Shown here: piece by piece, positions 8,147 to 16,937 of the stretch
How the letters are laid out: each line of letters starts with the position of its first letter
Position numbering within the stretch: the stretch's first letter is position 1
Source: QYOJ01 sp964642545
Lineage (GTDB): Bacteria; Bacteroidota; Bacteroidia; Bacteroidales; FEN-979
Direction of reading: 5' to 3'
DNA: 64,000 nt
NCBI GenBank assembly: GCA_964642545.1
Contig: CAZXQU010000004.1
Location: 1-64,000, forward strand
Position numbers and translations under genes: made by a program
The notes under the pieces: generated by a model
Database searches by the model: none
What the model saw: the letters and a program-made list of their open reading frames with translations, nothing else
Told to the model about the DNA's origin: nothing

Positions 8147-9238
8147 TCAATCGTTGTCATTCATCACATCGATCTGCCGCTGGATAGATTCCTGATGGAC
8201 TATCTCCAGTAGTTTCATGATGAACTCGCGCGTTAACCCCAACTCTTCTCCATTTTCAATCCGCTCCCGGAAGATCTGGTTCCAGCGCTTTAACTGCAGG
8301 ATGGTAATTTTATTTTCTCTCTTGTAATTGCCAATTTGATCCACGATAGACATTCGTTGCGCAATGATATCGATCAGTTGCTGGTCAATTTTATCGATCT
8401 CCGACCTGAGTTCCTCCAACCGGTTCTGAAACTCAGCATTCCCGGAAGGTTTCCTCAGGATCAAGCCCGACAACAAACCCGAAAGGTGTTCAGGAGTGAT
8501 CTGCTGTTGTTTGTCTGTCAAGGCCTCTTTGGGCCGGATGTGAACTTCAATCATCAGGCCATTCATCTCAAGGTCGATAGCCCGCTGGGCGATGGCAGGG
8601 AGCAAGTCGATCTTTCCACAGATGTGACTGGGATCAACGATAACTGGCAACTCCGGACAAAGCCGTTTCAGCTCGATCGGGATCTCCCACATCGGATCGT
8701 TGCGATAGGGAGAGTGCTTGTAATAGGAGAATCCCCTATGAATGGCGACCAGTTTTTTGATCCCTGACCGGTTGATGCGCTCAAGTGCCCCCATCCAGGT
8801 TGTGAGATCCGGATTCAAAGGATTTTTCACCATCACCGGTATCTGAGTCCCCTTTAGAGCCTCACCGATCTCCTGAACCGAGAAAGGATTGACAACCGTT
8901 CGGGCTCCCAGCCAAACCATGTCGATACCTGCTTTCAATGCTTTCTCCACATGGACCGGGTTGGCAACCTCAGTGGTTATTTTCAACCCCGTTTCCTGCT
9001 TCACGCGGATGAGCCAATTGAGGCCTGCATCGCCCACCCCTTCAAAGGTGCTGGGCCGGGTTCGCGGTTTCCATAAACCGGCCCGGAATACCGTTACCAT
9101 CGACATTTTAGCCAACTCCCGTGCGGTTTCCATCACCTGCTCTTCCGACTCGGCCGAACAGGGCCCTGCAATGATGCATGGTTTGTCTCCGCAGGGCATC
9201 CAATGATGTAATGGCTCTATATCAAAACAGTTTTCCAT
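8147..9238 (-). CDS. Bifunctional DAHP synthase / chorismate mutase
   Basis: A 363-residue fusion for aromatic amino acid synthesis. Residues 1 to about 260 are a KDPGal-like (type I-beta) 3-deoxy-7-phosphoheptulonate synthase: IAGPCSAES, FRAGLWKPRTRPSTFEG, VKNPLNPD, VDPSHICG. Residues about 270-363 are an AroQ-type chorismate mutase (RLEELRSEIDKIDQQLIDIIAQRM). In this architecture the mutase domain often also mediates feedback inhibition; that is inference here. It stands alone on the minus strand, with a small membrane protein gene just upstream. Confidence 0.93.
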   Translation of the reverse strand: MENCFDIEPLHHWMPCGDKPCIIAGPCSAESEEQVMETARELAKMSMVTVFRAGLWKPRTRPSTFEGVGDAGLNWLIRVKQETGLKITTEVANPVHVEKALKAGIDMVWLGARTVVNPFSVQEIGEALKGTQIPVMVKNPLNPDLTTWMGALERINRSGIKKLVAIHRGFSYYKHSPYRNDPMWEIPIELKRLCPELPVIVDPSHICGKIDLLPAIAQRAIDLEMNGLMIEVHIRPKEALTDKQQQITPEHLSGLLSGLILRKPSGNAEFQNRLEELRSEIDKIDQQLIDIIAQRMSIVDQIGNYKRENKITILQLKRWNQIFRERIENGEELGLTREFIMKLLEIVHQESIQRQIDVMNDND

Positions 9239-9242
9239 CCGG

Positions 9243-9671
9243 CTATTTTGCAGATCTGAAGATGAGTTTAATTAGATGAATTACCACCCCGATGCCTGAA
9301 GCCACCATCCCGATAATAAATATAATGGGTAGCACCACATCCAGCCACGACCATCCTCCAATCATCGAAAAATCAAATGGATATAGGAAATAGAGAACCA
9401 ATAAGACTACCAGGCTGGCAGCATCCAAAATGGCTCTCACAAGATGCCACAACCAGTGGAAATCCAGAAAAAGGATTAGCGCCCAACCGATGATCTGCAT
9501 CAGAAGGTTGAGGCTGAGGATCCAGAGAACGGTATCATACCGGTCATTTATAAAAGGGAGATCCCAATCAGGTACGTGGTTAACAATATAAAGGAAGACC
9601 AGGTTCCAGATAATCGACCAGATTGCCTCTCCGCGATGTCGTTTACGGGGCTTCAGGTTTTCTTCAGTCAT
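9243..9671 (-). CDS. Small integral membrane protein, function unknown
   Basis: A 142-residue protein from the ATG at 9671 (MTEENLKPRKRHRGEA); a further upstream start would add 14 unusual residues. It has a short basic cytoplasmic N-terminus and about four hydrophobic segments (IIWNLVFLYIV, LMQIIGWALILFL, ASLVVLLVLYFLYP, VVLPIIFIIGMVASGIGVVIHLI). It lies four bases upstream of the DAHP synthase-mutase gene and probably shares its transcript. I do not recognise the family. Confidence 0.7.
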   Translation of the reverse strand: MTEENLKPRKRHRGEAIWSIIWNLVFLYIVNHVPDWDLPFINDRYDTVLWILSLNLLMQIIGWALILFLDFHWLWHLVRAILDAASLVVLLVLYFLYPFDFSMIGGWSWLDVVLPIIFIIGMVASGIGVVIHLIKLIFRSAK

Positions 9672-9720
9672 AACTTCAGGTTTGAGACGATAAAGGTATA
9701 GGAATTTTCTCAATCAACTC

Positions 9721-9790
9721 CATAGATCCCGGATCCCGGATCCCAGATCAGAGTTTTTACATCCGGCATCCGGCATCTGGCATCTGGCAA
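9721..9790. repeat. GATCCCG and CATCCGG/CATCTGG short tandem repeats
   Basis: Between the small membrane protein gene and asnS are three tandem GATCCCG-like units (9726-9746), then four units of CATCCGG/CATCTGG (9760-9788). The first set resembles the GATC-rich family near mutY and inside waaA. The asnS -7 box follows directly. Confidence 0.7.
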
Positions 9791-9798
9791 ACTTTTAC

Positions 9799-9806
9799 TA
9801 ATTTTG
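9799..9806 (+). promoter_or_regulatory. -7 box of asnS
   Basis: TAATTTTG matches TAnnTTTG, 19 bases before the asnS ATG. Confidence 0.5.
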
Positions 9807-9825
9807 CATTCTTAAATCTGGAAAC

Positions 9826-11223
9826 ATGGAACACCTGAGAAGATCCAAAGTGGTTGATCTGCTGAAATCCACCGAATACGGGAAAGAAGTGCATGTAAAG
9901 GGCTGGGTTCGAACCAAGCGCGGCAACAAAAATGTAAATTTCATTGCCTTGAACGATGGTTCGGTGATTCATCATATTCAGGTCGTTGCTGAGGTGGCCA
10001 ATTTTGACGAAGAGCTGCTGAAGAAGATTACAACAGGTTCTGCTATCGCTGTGGAAGGAATGCTGGTTGAATCGATGGGACAGGGGCAGCATATAGAGAT
10101 TCAGGCCCGGAAGATTGAGCTGTTTGGAAGTGCCGACCCCGAAACTTATCCCCTTCAGAAGAAAGGCCATACCCTGGAGTTTCTGCGCGAGATCGCCCAT
10201 TTGCGTCCACGGACCAATACCTTTGGCGCTGTTCTGCGCATCCGCCATGCCATGGCGTTTGCGATTCATAAGTATTTCAACGACCATGGATTCTTCTGTA
10301 TCCACTCACCCATCGTAACCGGCTCGGATGCCGAAGGGGCAGGAGCGATGTTTCGCGTTACCACACTCGACCCAATACACCCACCACTTACCCCTGATGG
10401 GAAAGTCAACTATGCCGAGGATTTTTTCGGGAAGGAGACCAATCTCACTGTTTCAGGCCAACTGGAAGCCGAACTTGGCGCCCTGGCACTCTCTCTGGTT
10501 TATACATTTGGACCTACTTTCAGGGCGGAGAATTCAAATACACCAAGGCACCTCGCCGAGTTCTGGATGATTGAACCCGAGATGGCATTCTACGACATTC
10601 ACGACAACATGGATCTTGCCGAGGATTTCCTGAAATCGCTGATGCAATATGCATTGGATCACTGCATGGATGATCTTGAGTTTCTGAATAAAATGTATGA
10701 CAATGAGCTGATCGACAGGCTGAAACAGGTTGTGGGAAGCAAGTTCGAGAGGCTTACTTATACAGAAGCTGTTGAGATACTCAAGGCTTCAGGCCAGAAA
10801 TGGGAATTCCCGGTCGAATGGGGCTCTGACCTCCAGGCCGAACATGAACGCTACCTGGTAGAGAAGCACTTTCACAACCCGGTGATACTGACCGACTACC
10901 CCGAGGATATCAAGGCCTTCTACATGAAGCAGAATGATGACAACAAGACCGTCAGAGGAATGGATGTCCTCTTCCCACGGATTGGTGAGATTATCGGTGG
11001 ATCGCAGAGAGAGGAGAATTACGACAGCTTGCTTCGGCGAATCAGGGAGATGAATATTCCCGAAAAGGATATCTGGTGGTACCTCGATACTCGCAGGTTT
11101 GGCACTGCTCCCCATAGCGGTTTCGGACTTGGATTTGAACGGCTGATCCTTTTCGTCACCGGAATGAGTAACATTCGCGATGTGATCCCTTTCCCCCGCA
11201 CACCTAAGAACGCAGAGTTCTAG
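9826..11223 (+). CDS. asnS: Asparaginyl-tRNA synthetase
   Basis: Class II aminoacyl-tRNA synthetase of 465 residues. The N-terminal OB anticodon-binding domain (VHVKGWVRTKRGNKNVNFIALNDGS) is followed by the catalytic core: motif 2 (FGPTFRAENSNTPRHLAEFWMIEPEMAF) and motif 3 (GFGLGFERLILFVTGMSNIRDVIPFPRTP). The AsnRS rather than AspRS assignment rests on the RAENSNTPRHLAEFWMIEPE sequence and the IRDVIPFPR end. recJ follows after 34 bases, probably on the same transcript. Confidence 0.97.
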   Translation: MEHLRRSKVVDLLKSTEYGKEVHVKGWVRTKRGNKNVNFIALNDGSVIHHIQVVAEVANFDEELLKKITTGSAIAVEGMLVESMGQGQHIEIQARKIELFGSADPETYPLQKKGHTLEFLREIAHLRPRTNTFGAVLRIRHAMAFAIHKYFNDHGFFCIHSPIVTGSDAEGAGAMFRVTTLDPIHPPLTPDGKVNYAEDFFGKETNLTVSGQLEAELGALALSLVYTFGPTFRAENSNTPRHLAEFWMIEPEMAFYDIHDNMDLAEDFLKSLMQYALDHCMDDLEFLNKMYDNELIDRLKQVVGSKFERLTYTEAVEILKASGQKWEFPVEWGSDLQAEHERYLVEKHFHNPVILTDYPEDIKAFYMKQNDDNKTVRGMDVLFPRIGEIIGGSQREENYDSLLRRIREMNIPEKDIWWYLDTRRFGTAPHSGFGLGFERLILFVTGMSNIRDVIPFPRTPKNAEF

Positions 11224-11257
11224 AGTTTTTTGTACTTTTACATGGATATTATTCTTT

Positions 11258-13003
11258 ATGGAAAAACGTTGGATCATCAAAGAGCGGGGTGATGAAGCAG
11301 TTATCGGACAACTGTCGCGGGAACTGAACATTGATCAGCATCTGGCTAGCTTGTTGGCCCAACGTGGTGTCACAACCTTTGCTCAAGCTAAATCTTTCTT
11401 TCGCCCGCGTCTTGAGGACCTGCATGATCCATTCCTGATGAAGGATATGGACAAAGCGATCAGCAGGATTGAATCAGCCCTGCAGAAAGGGGAAAAGATA
11501 CTGATTTATGGTGATTACGACGTAGATGGTACCACCGCTGTAGCCCTGGCATACCTCTTTCTTCGGAAGTTCACCGACAAGATCGAGTTCTATATTCCCG
11601 ACAGGTACAACGAAGGGTACGGAATTTCATCCAAAGGGATCAAATTTGCCGCAGATGAAGGATTTGGGCTCGTGATTGCGCTCGATTGCGGAATCAAGGC
11701 CGTAGAGATGGTGAAACAGGCGAAAGCCAATGGGGTTGACTTCATCATTTGCGACCACCATCGCCCCGGAGAAGAACTTCCTGATGCAGTGGCTGTTCTT
11801 GACCCGAAGCGCTCTGATTGCAACTATCCTTACAAAGAGCTCTCGGGGTGTGGCATCGGTTTTAAACTAGTCCAGGCTTATGCCCAGAAGAACGACATCC
11901 CATTTGAAGAGCTGAAAGAGTATCTCGATCTGGTAGTCGTCAGTATCGCGTCTGACATTGTCGACATCACCGGAGAGAACCGCATCCTGGCATACTACGG
12001 GCTTAAGCTGGTAAACATACGTCCTCGTCCTGGCATTGAAGCCGTGCTTAAGTATGCCAACATCATGAAGAAGGAGGAGGATGACGGGAACCTCTTTTTC
12101 AGCAGGGAACTTTCTATCACCGATCTTGTCTTTCTGGTGGGGCCAAGGATCAACGCCGCGGGCCGGATAGAAAGTGGGCGTAATTCAGTGGAACTGCTAA
12201 TTGCCGATAACTTTAAACTAGCCCGGGAGATTGGAAAACAGATCGATTGCTACAACACCGAGCGGAAAGCTCTGGATACATTAGCCACACAACAGGCTAT
12301 TGAGATGATCAATAACAACGAAACGCTGAAGCAGGCTCGTTCTACTGTGATTTTTAATTCCGACTGGCACAAGGGAGTAATTGGAATTGTGGCTTCAAGG
12401 CTGACAGAGGTGTTTTACCGCCCCACAATTGTCTTTACGCAGGCAGGTGAATTTGTCACCGGATCGGCCCGTTCGATAAAAGATTTCGATATTTATGATG
12501 CCATTGACTCTTGCAGCGATCTGCTTGAACATTTCGGCGGACATAAATTTGCTGCCGGGCTCTCTCTCAGGCCAGAAAATCTGAAGGCATTTCAACAACG
12601 TTTCGAAGAGATTGCTACCGAAAAACTGCAAGGGATTGAGTTAATGCCCGAAGTTGAAATTGATGCCGAACTGCCACTCTTCTCAATTCATTCCAGGTTC
12701 TTCAATATTCTGAAGCAATTTGCACCATTTGGCCCCGGAAATCTGGCTCCGCTGTTTATCACTAAAGGGGTGGTGAATGCAGGCGGAACCAGAATTGTAG
12801 GAAAGAATCATCTGAAACTTTGCGTTGTTCATCCGGATGTCCATGGGGGCCCCTTCTCCGGAATTGCATTTCAGCAAGGTGACCATATGATGCGTATCGA
12901 TCAGGGTTTTCCCTTTGATCTTTGCTATAACGTTGAAGAAAACGAGTGGAACGGAACGGTAACACTTCAGCTGAATGTGAAGGATATCAAGTTTGGCATT
13001 TAA
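11258..13003 (+). CDS. recJ: Single-stranded-DNA exonuclease RecJ
   Basis: A 581-residue DHH/DHHA1-family 5'-3' exonuclease of recombination and mismatch repair. Motifs: GDYDVDGTTAVAL (motif I), ALDCGI, CDHHRPGEELPDA (the DHH motif), GPRINAAGRI, and the DHHA1 glycine-rich GGHKFAAGLSL. A C-terminal OB-type domain completes it. It is convergent with pfkA, with a four-base overlap of the stop codons. Confidence 0.95.
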   Translation: MEKRWIIKERGDEAVIGQLSRELNIDQHLASLLAQRGVTTFAQAKSFFRPRLEDLHDPFLMKDMDKAISRIESALQKGEKILIYGDYDVDGTTAVALAYLFLRKFTDKIEFYIPDRYNEGYGISSKGIKFAADEGFGLVIALDCGIKAVEMVKQAKANGVDFIICDHHRPGEELPDAVAVLDPKRSDCNYPYKELSGCGIGFKLVQAYAQKNDIPFEELKEYLDLVVVSIASDIVDITGENRILAYYGLKLVNIRPRPGIEAVLKYANIMKKEEDDGNLFFSRELSITDLVFLVGPRINAAGRIESGRNSVELLIADNFKLAREIGKQIDCYNTERKALDTLATQQAIEMINNNETLKQARSTVIFNSDWHKGVIGIVASRLTEVFYRPTIVFTQAGEFVTGSARSIKDFDIYDAIDSCSDLLEHFGGHKFAAGLSLRPENLKAFQQRFEEIATEKLQGIELMPEVEIDAELPLFSIHSRFFNILKQFAPFGPGNLAPLFITKGVVNAGGTRIVGKNHLKLCVVHPDVHGGPFSGIAFQQGDHMMRIDQGFPFDLCYNVEENEWNGTVTLQLNVKDIKFGI

Positions 13004-14043
13004 TTCATTTCATCCCCGAAACAGACTCCCATTTTCCGTGTCTTATGAATTAACGGGAGATCCATTGGAACAAGCCTGAGTTTCCCTCCAACTTCTGAAA
13101 GAGGAATGGAGCTGATCTGATTTCCGATCAGATTTACCATCTGCCCGAATTTCTGCTTTGCAATCAATTCCACTGCCGAAGCACCAAAACGTGTTGCCAA
13201 TACCCGGTCCATTGGAGAGGGACTTCCCCCGCGCTGGATATAACCAAGGATTGTCTCGCGGGTCTCCAGTCCTGTTTTGGTCGTGATGGCTTCTGCAATG
13301 TACCTTCCAGCCGAATCACTTTTTTTGAAAGGTATCCCTTCGGCAACAACCACAATGGAGTATGGCTTCTTGTTGATGGCCCGCCTCTTCAGGCACTTTG
13401 CCACGATGTCAATATCAAACTCAACCTCAGGAAGCAGAATTACATCCCCGCCTCCCGCGATGCCAGAATAAAGGGCCAGCCATCCTGCATGATGACCCAT
13501 TACTTCGATTACCATGATACGCTTGTGGCTGTTGGCCGTGGTGTGCAACCTGTCGATGGCTTCGGTGGCAATCCAGAGTGCCGAATCAAATCCGAAAGTT
13601 TGATCAGTCCCCCATACATCATTGTCGATGGTCTTGGGGATACCAATCACATTGAGCCCCTCTTCGGCAAGATGGGCAGCTGTTCGCATGGTACCGTTTC
13701 CACCTATACAAACCAGAGCATCTAACCCCATTTCCTTATAGTGTTTCCGTATCAGTTTGGGCTTGTCGATAGAAATGAGTGAGCTGCTCTTTTTGAATGG
13801 ATTCTCCCGGGAGGTTCCGAGGATGGTTCCACCTACAGTCAGAATTCCTGAAAGCTGGTTCTCATCAAGGATTGTATATTCCTGATTTATCAGGCCGAGG
13901 AATCCGGAAGAGATCCCAACCACTTCCATCCCATGTTCAAGGATGGCAGTCTTACCAACACCCCTGATGGCAGCATTGATACCAGGGCAATCACCACCTG
14001 CAGTAACTATCCCGATACGGAGAGACTTTTTTACTTTACTCAT
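13000..14043 (-). CDS. pfkA: 6-phosphofructokinase
   Basis: A 347-residue phosphofructokinase, the committed step of glycolysis. It has the N-terminal GIVTAGGDCPGINAAIRG, the IGGNGTMRTA nucleotide/phosphoryl region, PKTIDND with catalytic Asp, MGHHAGWLAL, and PEVEFD. Relative to E. coli PfkA it has Gly at position 104 (ATP-type) but Lys at 124 (typical of pyrophosphate-using and group III enzymes), and Asn where E. coli has Asp103. ATP use is the better guess, but the phosphoryl donor is not certain. A -7 box lies about 100 bases upstream. Confidence 0.93.
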   Translation of the reverse strand: MSKVKKSLRIGIVTAGGDCPGINAAIRGVGKTAILEHGMEVVGISSGFLGLINQEYTILDENQLSGILTVGGTILGTSRENPFKKSSSLISIDKPKLIRKHYKEMGLDALVCIGGNGTMRTAAHLAEEGLNVIGIPKTIDNDVWGTDQTFGFDSALWIATEAIDRLHTTANSHKRIMVIEVMGHHAGWLALYSGIAGGGDVILLPEVEFDIDIVAKCLKRRAINKKPYSIVVVAEGIPFKKSDSAGRYIAEAITTKTGLETRETILGYIQRGGSPSPMDRVLATRFGASAVELIAKQKFGQMVNLIGNQISSIPLSEVGGKLRLVPMDLPLIHKTRKMGVCFGDEMN

Positions 14044-14143
14044 GGTACTTTATTGTATGACCAATTTATGTATTTTGGAGGATCTTCTAACAGGATACAA
14101 CAATATTTAGACGAATGTCCTATGTGTACATCGTGTAAGAATA

Positions 14144-14151
14144 CAAATATA
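14144..14151 (-). promoter_or_regulatory. -7 box upstream of pfkA
   Basis: TATATTTG on the minus strand, 100 bases before the pfkA ATG, in the gap between pfkA and the upstream coiled-coil gene. It would give a long leader. Confidence 0.4.
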
Positions 14152-14165
14152 CGAAATTCAGAAAG

Positions 14166-15059
14166 TTAACGAAGCTCGAATGACCCCTGGCCGATTTCGC
14201 TGTTGTCGAAAAAGACACCAACCATGTACCGCCCCTTCATAGCTGCCGCATCATTGTCGCGCTTGATCCAGTCGACACATACCCGCATCGCTTTCCCGAC
14301 ATAGTCTAGATCTTCACGCACTGAATAGGGGATTTCCTGACCGTTGAAAACAAATACATCATACTTGCTCTTGGTAACAACCACATTGTCGGGGCGGGTG
14401 ATCCGCACATAGAGAATTTTTGTGCCCTGTTCTATCAATGAATTCTCACCGATAGTGAAGCAGATTTTCAACTTGTCGGTGCGATTGGCTTTATCGGTTT
14501 CGGTTGCATTGGTTCCACGAACTTTGTATGCTGTAGTGGTAACACCATAAGCCTGTAAAACAGCTGCCTGGTTCATCTTCTGGGTCAGCTCCTCTTTATC
14601 TTTGATCAGATTCTGGTTTCTGCCCTGTTCGGTACGAACGACTTGCCTGATCCGCTCATTCTCCTCTTTCAGCTCCCGGTTCACCGTATAGAGGGAGTCC
14701 ATCTGATGCACATATCCCTGGGCAACCTTTTGCAGCATTGCCATCTTTTTCCGAATCTTGTAGTATTCGTATTGGGTGTCGAGAAGTTTCCGGATCTCAA
14801 CGGCATTGGCCTGGATAATGCTGTCTTTTGATGACAGGGAGTCGGACAGGGTACCGTAGATCTCTTTGATGGTATTGTGTTCAGTCATTAGGGAATCCAA
14901 CTCTTTTTGCAATTCCACCTTCTCGATTTCCCTGGCATCTATTAGGTTCATCAGCTGCGAACGCTGGATGAATACCCAAAAAAGCATCGCCAGAATAATC
15001 AGTGCAAGAATGGAGACGAAGATCTTCCATTTTCGGGAACTTGAGATTTTTTCTTCCAT
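14166..15059 (-). CDS. Membrane-anchored coiled-coil protein, function unknown
   Basis: A 297-residue protein with one N-terminal transmembrane helix (IFVSILALIILAMLFWVFI, about residues 13-31). A long coiled coil follows (about 35-165, rich in E/K/L/Q heptads), then a compact C-terminal beta-rich domain (about 170-297, ending GVFFDNSEIGQGSFELR). It is probably an inner-membrane protein with periplasmic coil and domain. It lies 25 bases downstream of the C69 peptidase gene and is likely co-transcribed. I recall similar uncharacterised proteins in Bacteroidales but know no function. Confidence 0.75.
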   Translation of the reverse strand: MEEKISSSRKWKIFVSILALIILAMLFWVFIQRSQLMNLIDAREIEKVELQKELDSLMTEHNTIKEIYGTLSDSLSSKDSIIQANAVEIRKLLDTQYEYYKIRKKMAMLQKVAQGYVHQMDSLYTVNRELKEENERIRQVVRTEQGRNQNLIKDKEELTQKMNQAAVLQAYGVTTTAYKVRGTNATETDKANRTDKLKICFTIGENSLIEQGTKILYVRITRPDNVVVTKSKYDVFVFNGQEIPYSVREDLDYVGKAMRVCVDWIKRDNDAAAMKGRYMVGVFFDNSEIGQGSFELR

Positions 15060-15084
15060 TTCAGTCTAGATTATCAGATTAATA

Positions 15085-16791
15085 TCAGTGTGCCGAACCA
15101 ATAACTTTCACATTATCACCACAGTCGTCGGCAATCTTCTTCATCCACCATTCCGGATAGCCAGGCTGGTTTGGCATTACCGGGACGCCCCATTCATTTC
15201 GCTCAAATTGCCCATCTTTCTCCTTCTTCACATTCCCATCGTGGTACTTCACAAACAGATATTGCCCAAGTTCGCGCCAGGTGTCAACGGTATAATTTCC
15301 CATGGCAACGGAGTAGTCGGTGAGGTATTTGCGGGCGGCCATCGGATTCTCGTCATAGAGAGTCAGTGCCTCTTTGTCGACTCCCGGAGTGGCATTGATA
15401 AAGAAATTTTCCATTCGTGTCTGTACCTTCTGGATATCTTTGATCATGTAATTGTATTTTGTATAGGCCCAGTTGGAGACGAAGGTAAAGGTCCAGAAAG
15501 CTGAGGTTGGTGAGTAGGTTAGCATATCTCCGTTCCCAACGGCATAGGGTTCCGGAACTTTCAACATTCCACAGTACATCGGGGCATAACAGTTGGTATA
15601 GGTGTCGTCAACACTGAACCAGAAGATCCCACCAATCGGATCGGGAAGCCAGTTGCGTGCCTGGGCAACAAAAACAAACCCAGTTTGCTGTGTTGAAGTA
15701 GCACGCTCGTGGCAGTACCCTACACTGTCCACCTGCCAGGTCATGGGCCTCCATCGGTAGGGAGCCTGGAATGGGCCTGCACCAAAGTCGTTGTTCATGT
15801 CCATCGAGGTGTTTTCGTAATGGTCGCGCATCAGGTCCATCACCTCCTTTACGGTTACTTTATGATCGGGCTTCACCCAAAGAGGCATGCGGTTGGTAGC
15901 GTAACCGTTAGCGCCGTGTTCAACCTCGCCGCGGGCATAGTCTTCGTATAGTGCCATATCGGGATTCACCCGGTTAAACATGGCATAAACTCTGGCTTCA
16001 CAGAAGCGTGCTCCACCAAAACCAACGGGAGCATAGGTGTCGGAGAAGCTGAAGTCGCTGTCGGCACCACTGTACCACTCCTTATCACGGGCAAATGAGA
16101 TGACATCGGGAGCGTTGTAACAGGTTACATTCGCATCATCCCAGTTAGTTACTTTCTGGTAGGGGAAAGTGGTGATACGTGCCTGGTTGGCATGTCCGCA
16201 GATGTATCCGTCGGGAACCAGAAGGGCTACCCATACAGCTCCTTTTTGCCCTTCGCCTTTCCCAATGATTTCCATGATCCATACTTCGTTCTTGTCGGAG
16301 ATAGAAAACGACTCTCCGGAGCTGGCATAACCATAAGTATCCATAAACTCGGCAATGATTCGGATTGCATCACGAGCTGAACTGGCCCGTTGTAGTGTTA
16401 CATAAATAAGGCTACCATAATCCATAATAGCTCCCGACTGCGTTGCGAGTTCCTCACGGCCTCCATATGTTGTCTCTCCAATTGATACCTGGTTCTCGTT
16501 CATATTGCCAACCACAGAAAAGGTATGCCTCACCTGGGGAATCTTTCCCATTGGTTTGCCGGTATCCCATTCAACAACATCCAACATGGCTCCTTCGGGA
16601 TAATCTGCTGCAGGCCAGAAATAGAGGTCACCATAGAGCACGTGCGAGTCGGCGGAGTAAGTGATCATTGTGGAGCCATCTGCCGAAGCTCCTTTGGTAA
16701 TCAGGAAATTGGTACATGCAGTTGTGCCGGTGTGGATGCCAAACAGGAGGATCATCACGAGGGATGCTGCAATGAGAACGTTCTTTTTCAT
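15085..16791 (-). CDS. C69-family dipeptidase (secreted Ntn hydrolase)
   Basis: A 568-residue exported protein. Cys26, directly after the signal peptide (ending HTGTTA, then CTNFLITKGASADGS), is the N-terminal nucleophile exposed on processing, as in the PepD/C69 dipeptidases. GESFSISDKNEVWIMEIIG and GHANQARITTFP are further family landmarks. It likely degrades peptides in the periplasm or outside the cell. It is expressed from a well-matched promoter in the divergent gap shared with the outer-membrane protein gene at 16938. Confidence 0.9.
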   Translation of the reverse strand: MKKNVLIAASLVMILLFGIHTGTTACTNFLITKGASADGSTMITYSADSHVLYGDLYFWPAADYPEGAMLDVVEWDTGKPMGKIPQVRHTFSVVGNMNENQVSIGETTYGGREELATQSGAIMDYGSLIYVTLQRASSARDAIRIIAEFMDTYGYASSGESFSISDKNEVWIMEIIGKGEGQKGAVWVALLVPDGYICGHANQARITTFPYQKVTNWDDANVTCYNAPDVISFARDKEWYSGADSDFSFSDTYAPVGFGGARFCEARVYAMFNRVNPDMALYEDYARGEVEHGANGYATNRMPLWVKPDHKVTVKEVMDLMRDHYENTSMDMNNDFGAGPFQAPYRWRPMTWQVDSVGYCHERATSTQQTGFVFVAQARNWLPDPIGGIFWFSVDDTYTNCYAPMYCGMLKVPEPYAVGNGDMLTYSPTSAFWTFTFVSNWAYTKYNYMIKDIQKVQTRMENFFINATPGVDKEALTLYDENPMAARKYLTDYSVAMGNYTVDTWRELGQYLFVKYHDGNVKKEKDGQFERNEWGVPVMPNQPGYPEWWMKKIADDCGDNVKVIGSAH

Positions 16792-16812
16792 AAATGTCGG
16801 TTTTATTTAGTG

Positions 16813-16843
16813 CAAAGGTAAATATCCTCGTTGAAACAACAAA
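16813..16843 (-). promoter_or_regulatory. Full consensus promoter of the C69 dipeptidase gene
   Basis: Minus strand: TTTG (16843-16840), exactly 19 bases, then TACCTTTG (16820-16813), the best match in the window to TTTG-N19-21-TAnnTTTG. The ATG is 21 bases further on. Confidence 0.7.
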
Positions 16844-16912
16844 GCTTCGTCTATGCTTTTGGATCAGTGGTCGATTTTCCCGTGCTGGTATGCTTATCTT
16901 CAGAAATCAATG

Positions 16913-16920
16913 TACCTTTG
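16913..16920 (+). promoter_or_regulatory. -7 box of the outer-membrane protein gene
   Basis: TACCTTTG on the plus strand, 17 bases before the ATG at 16938; matches TAnnTTTG. Divergent from the C69 promoter. Confidence 0.5.
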
Positions 16921-16937
16921 CAGGACATGAAAAGGCA

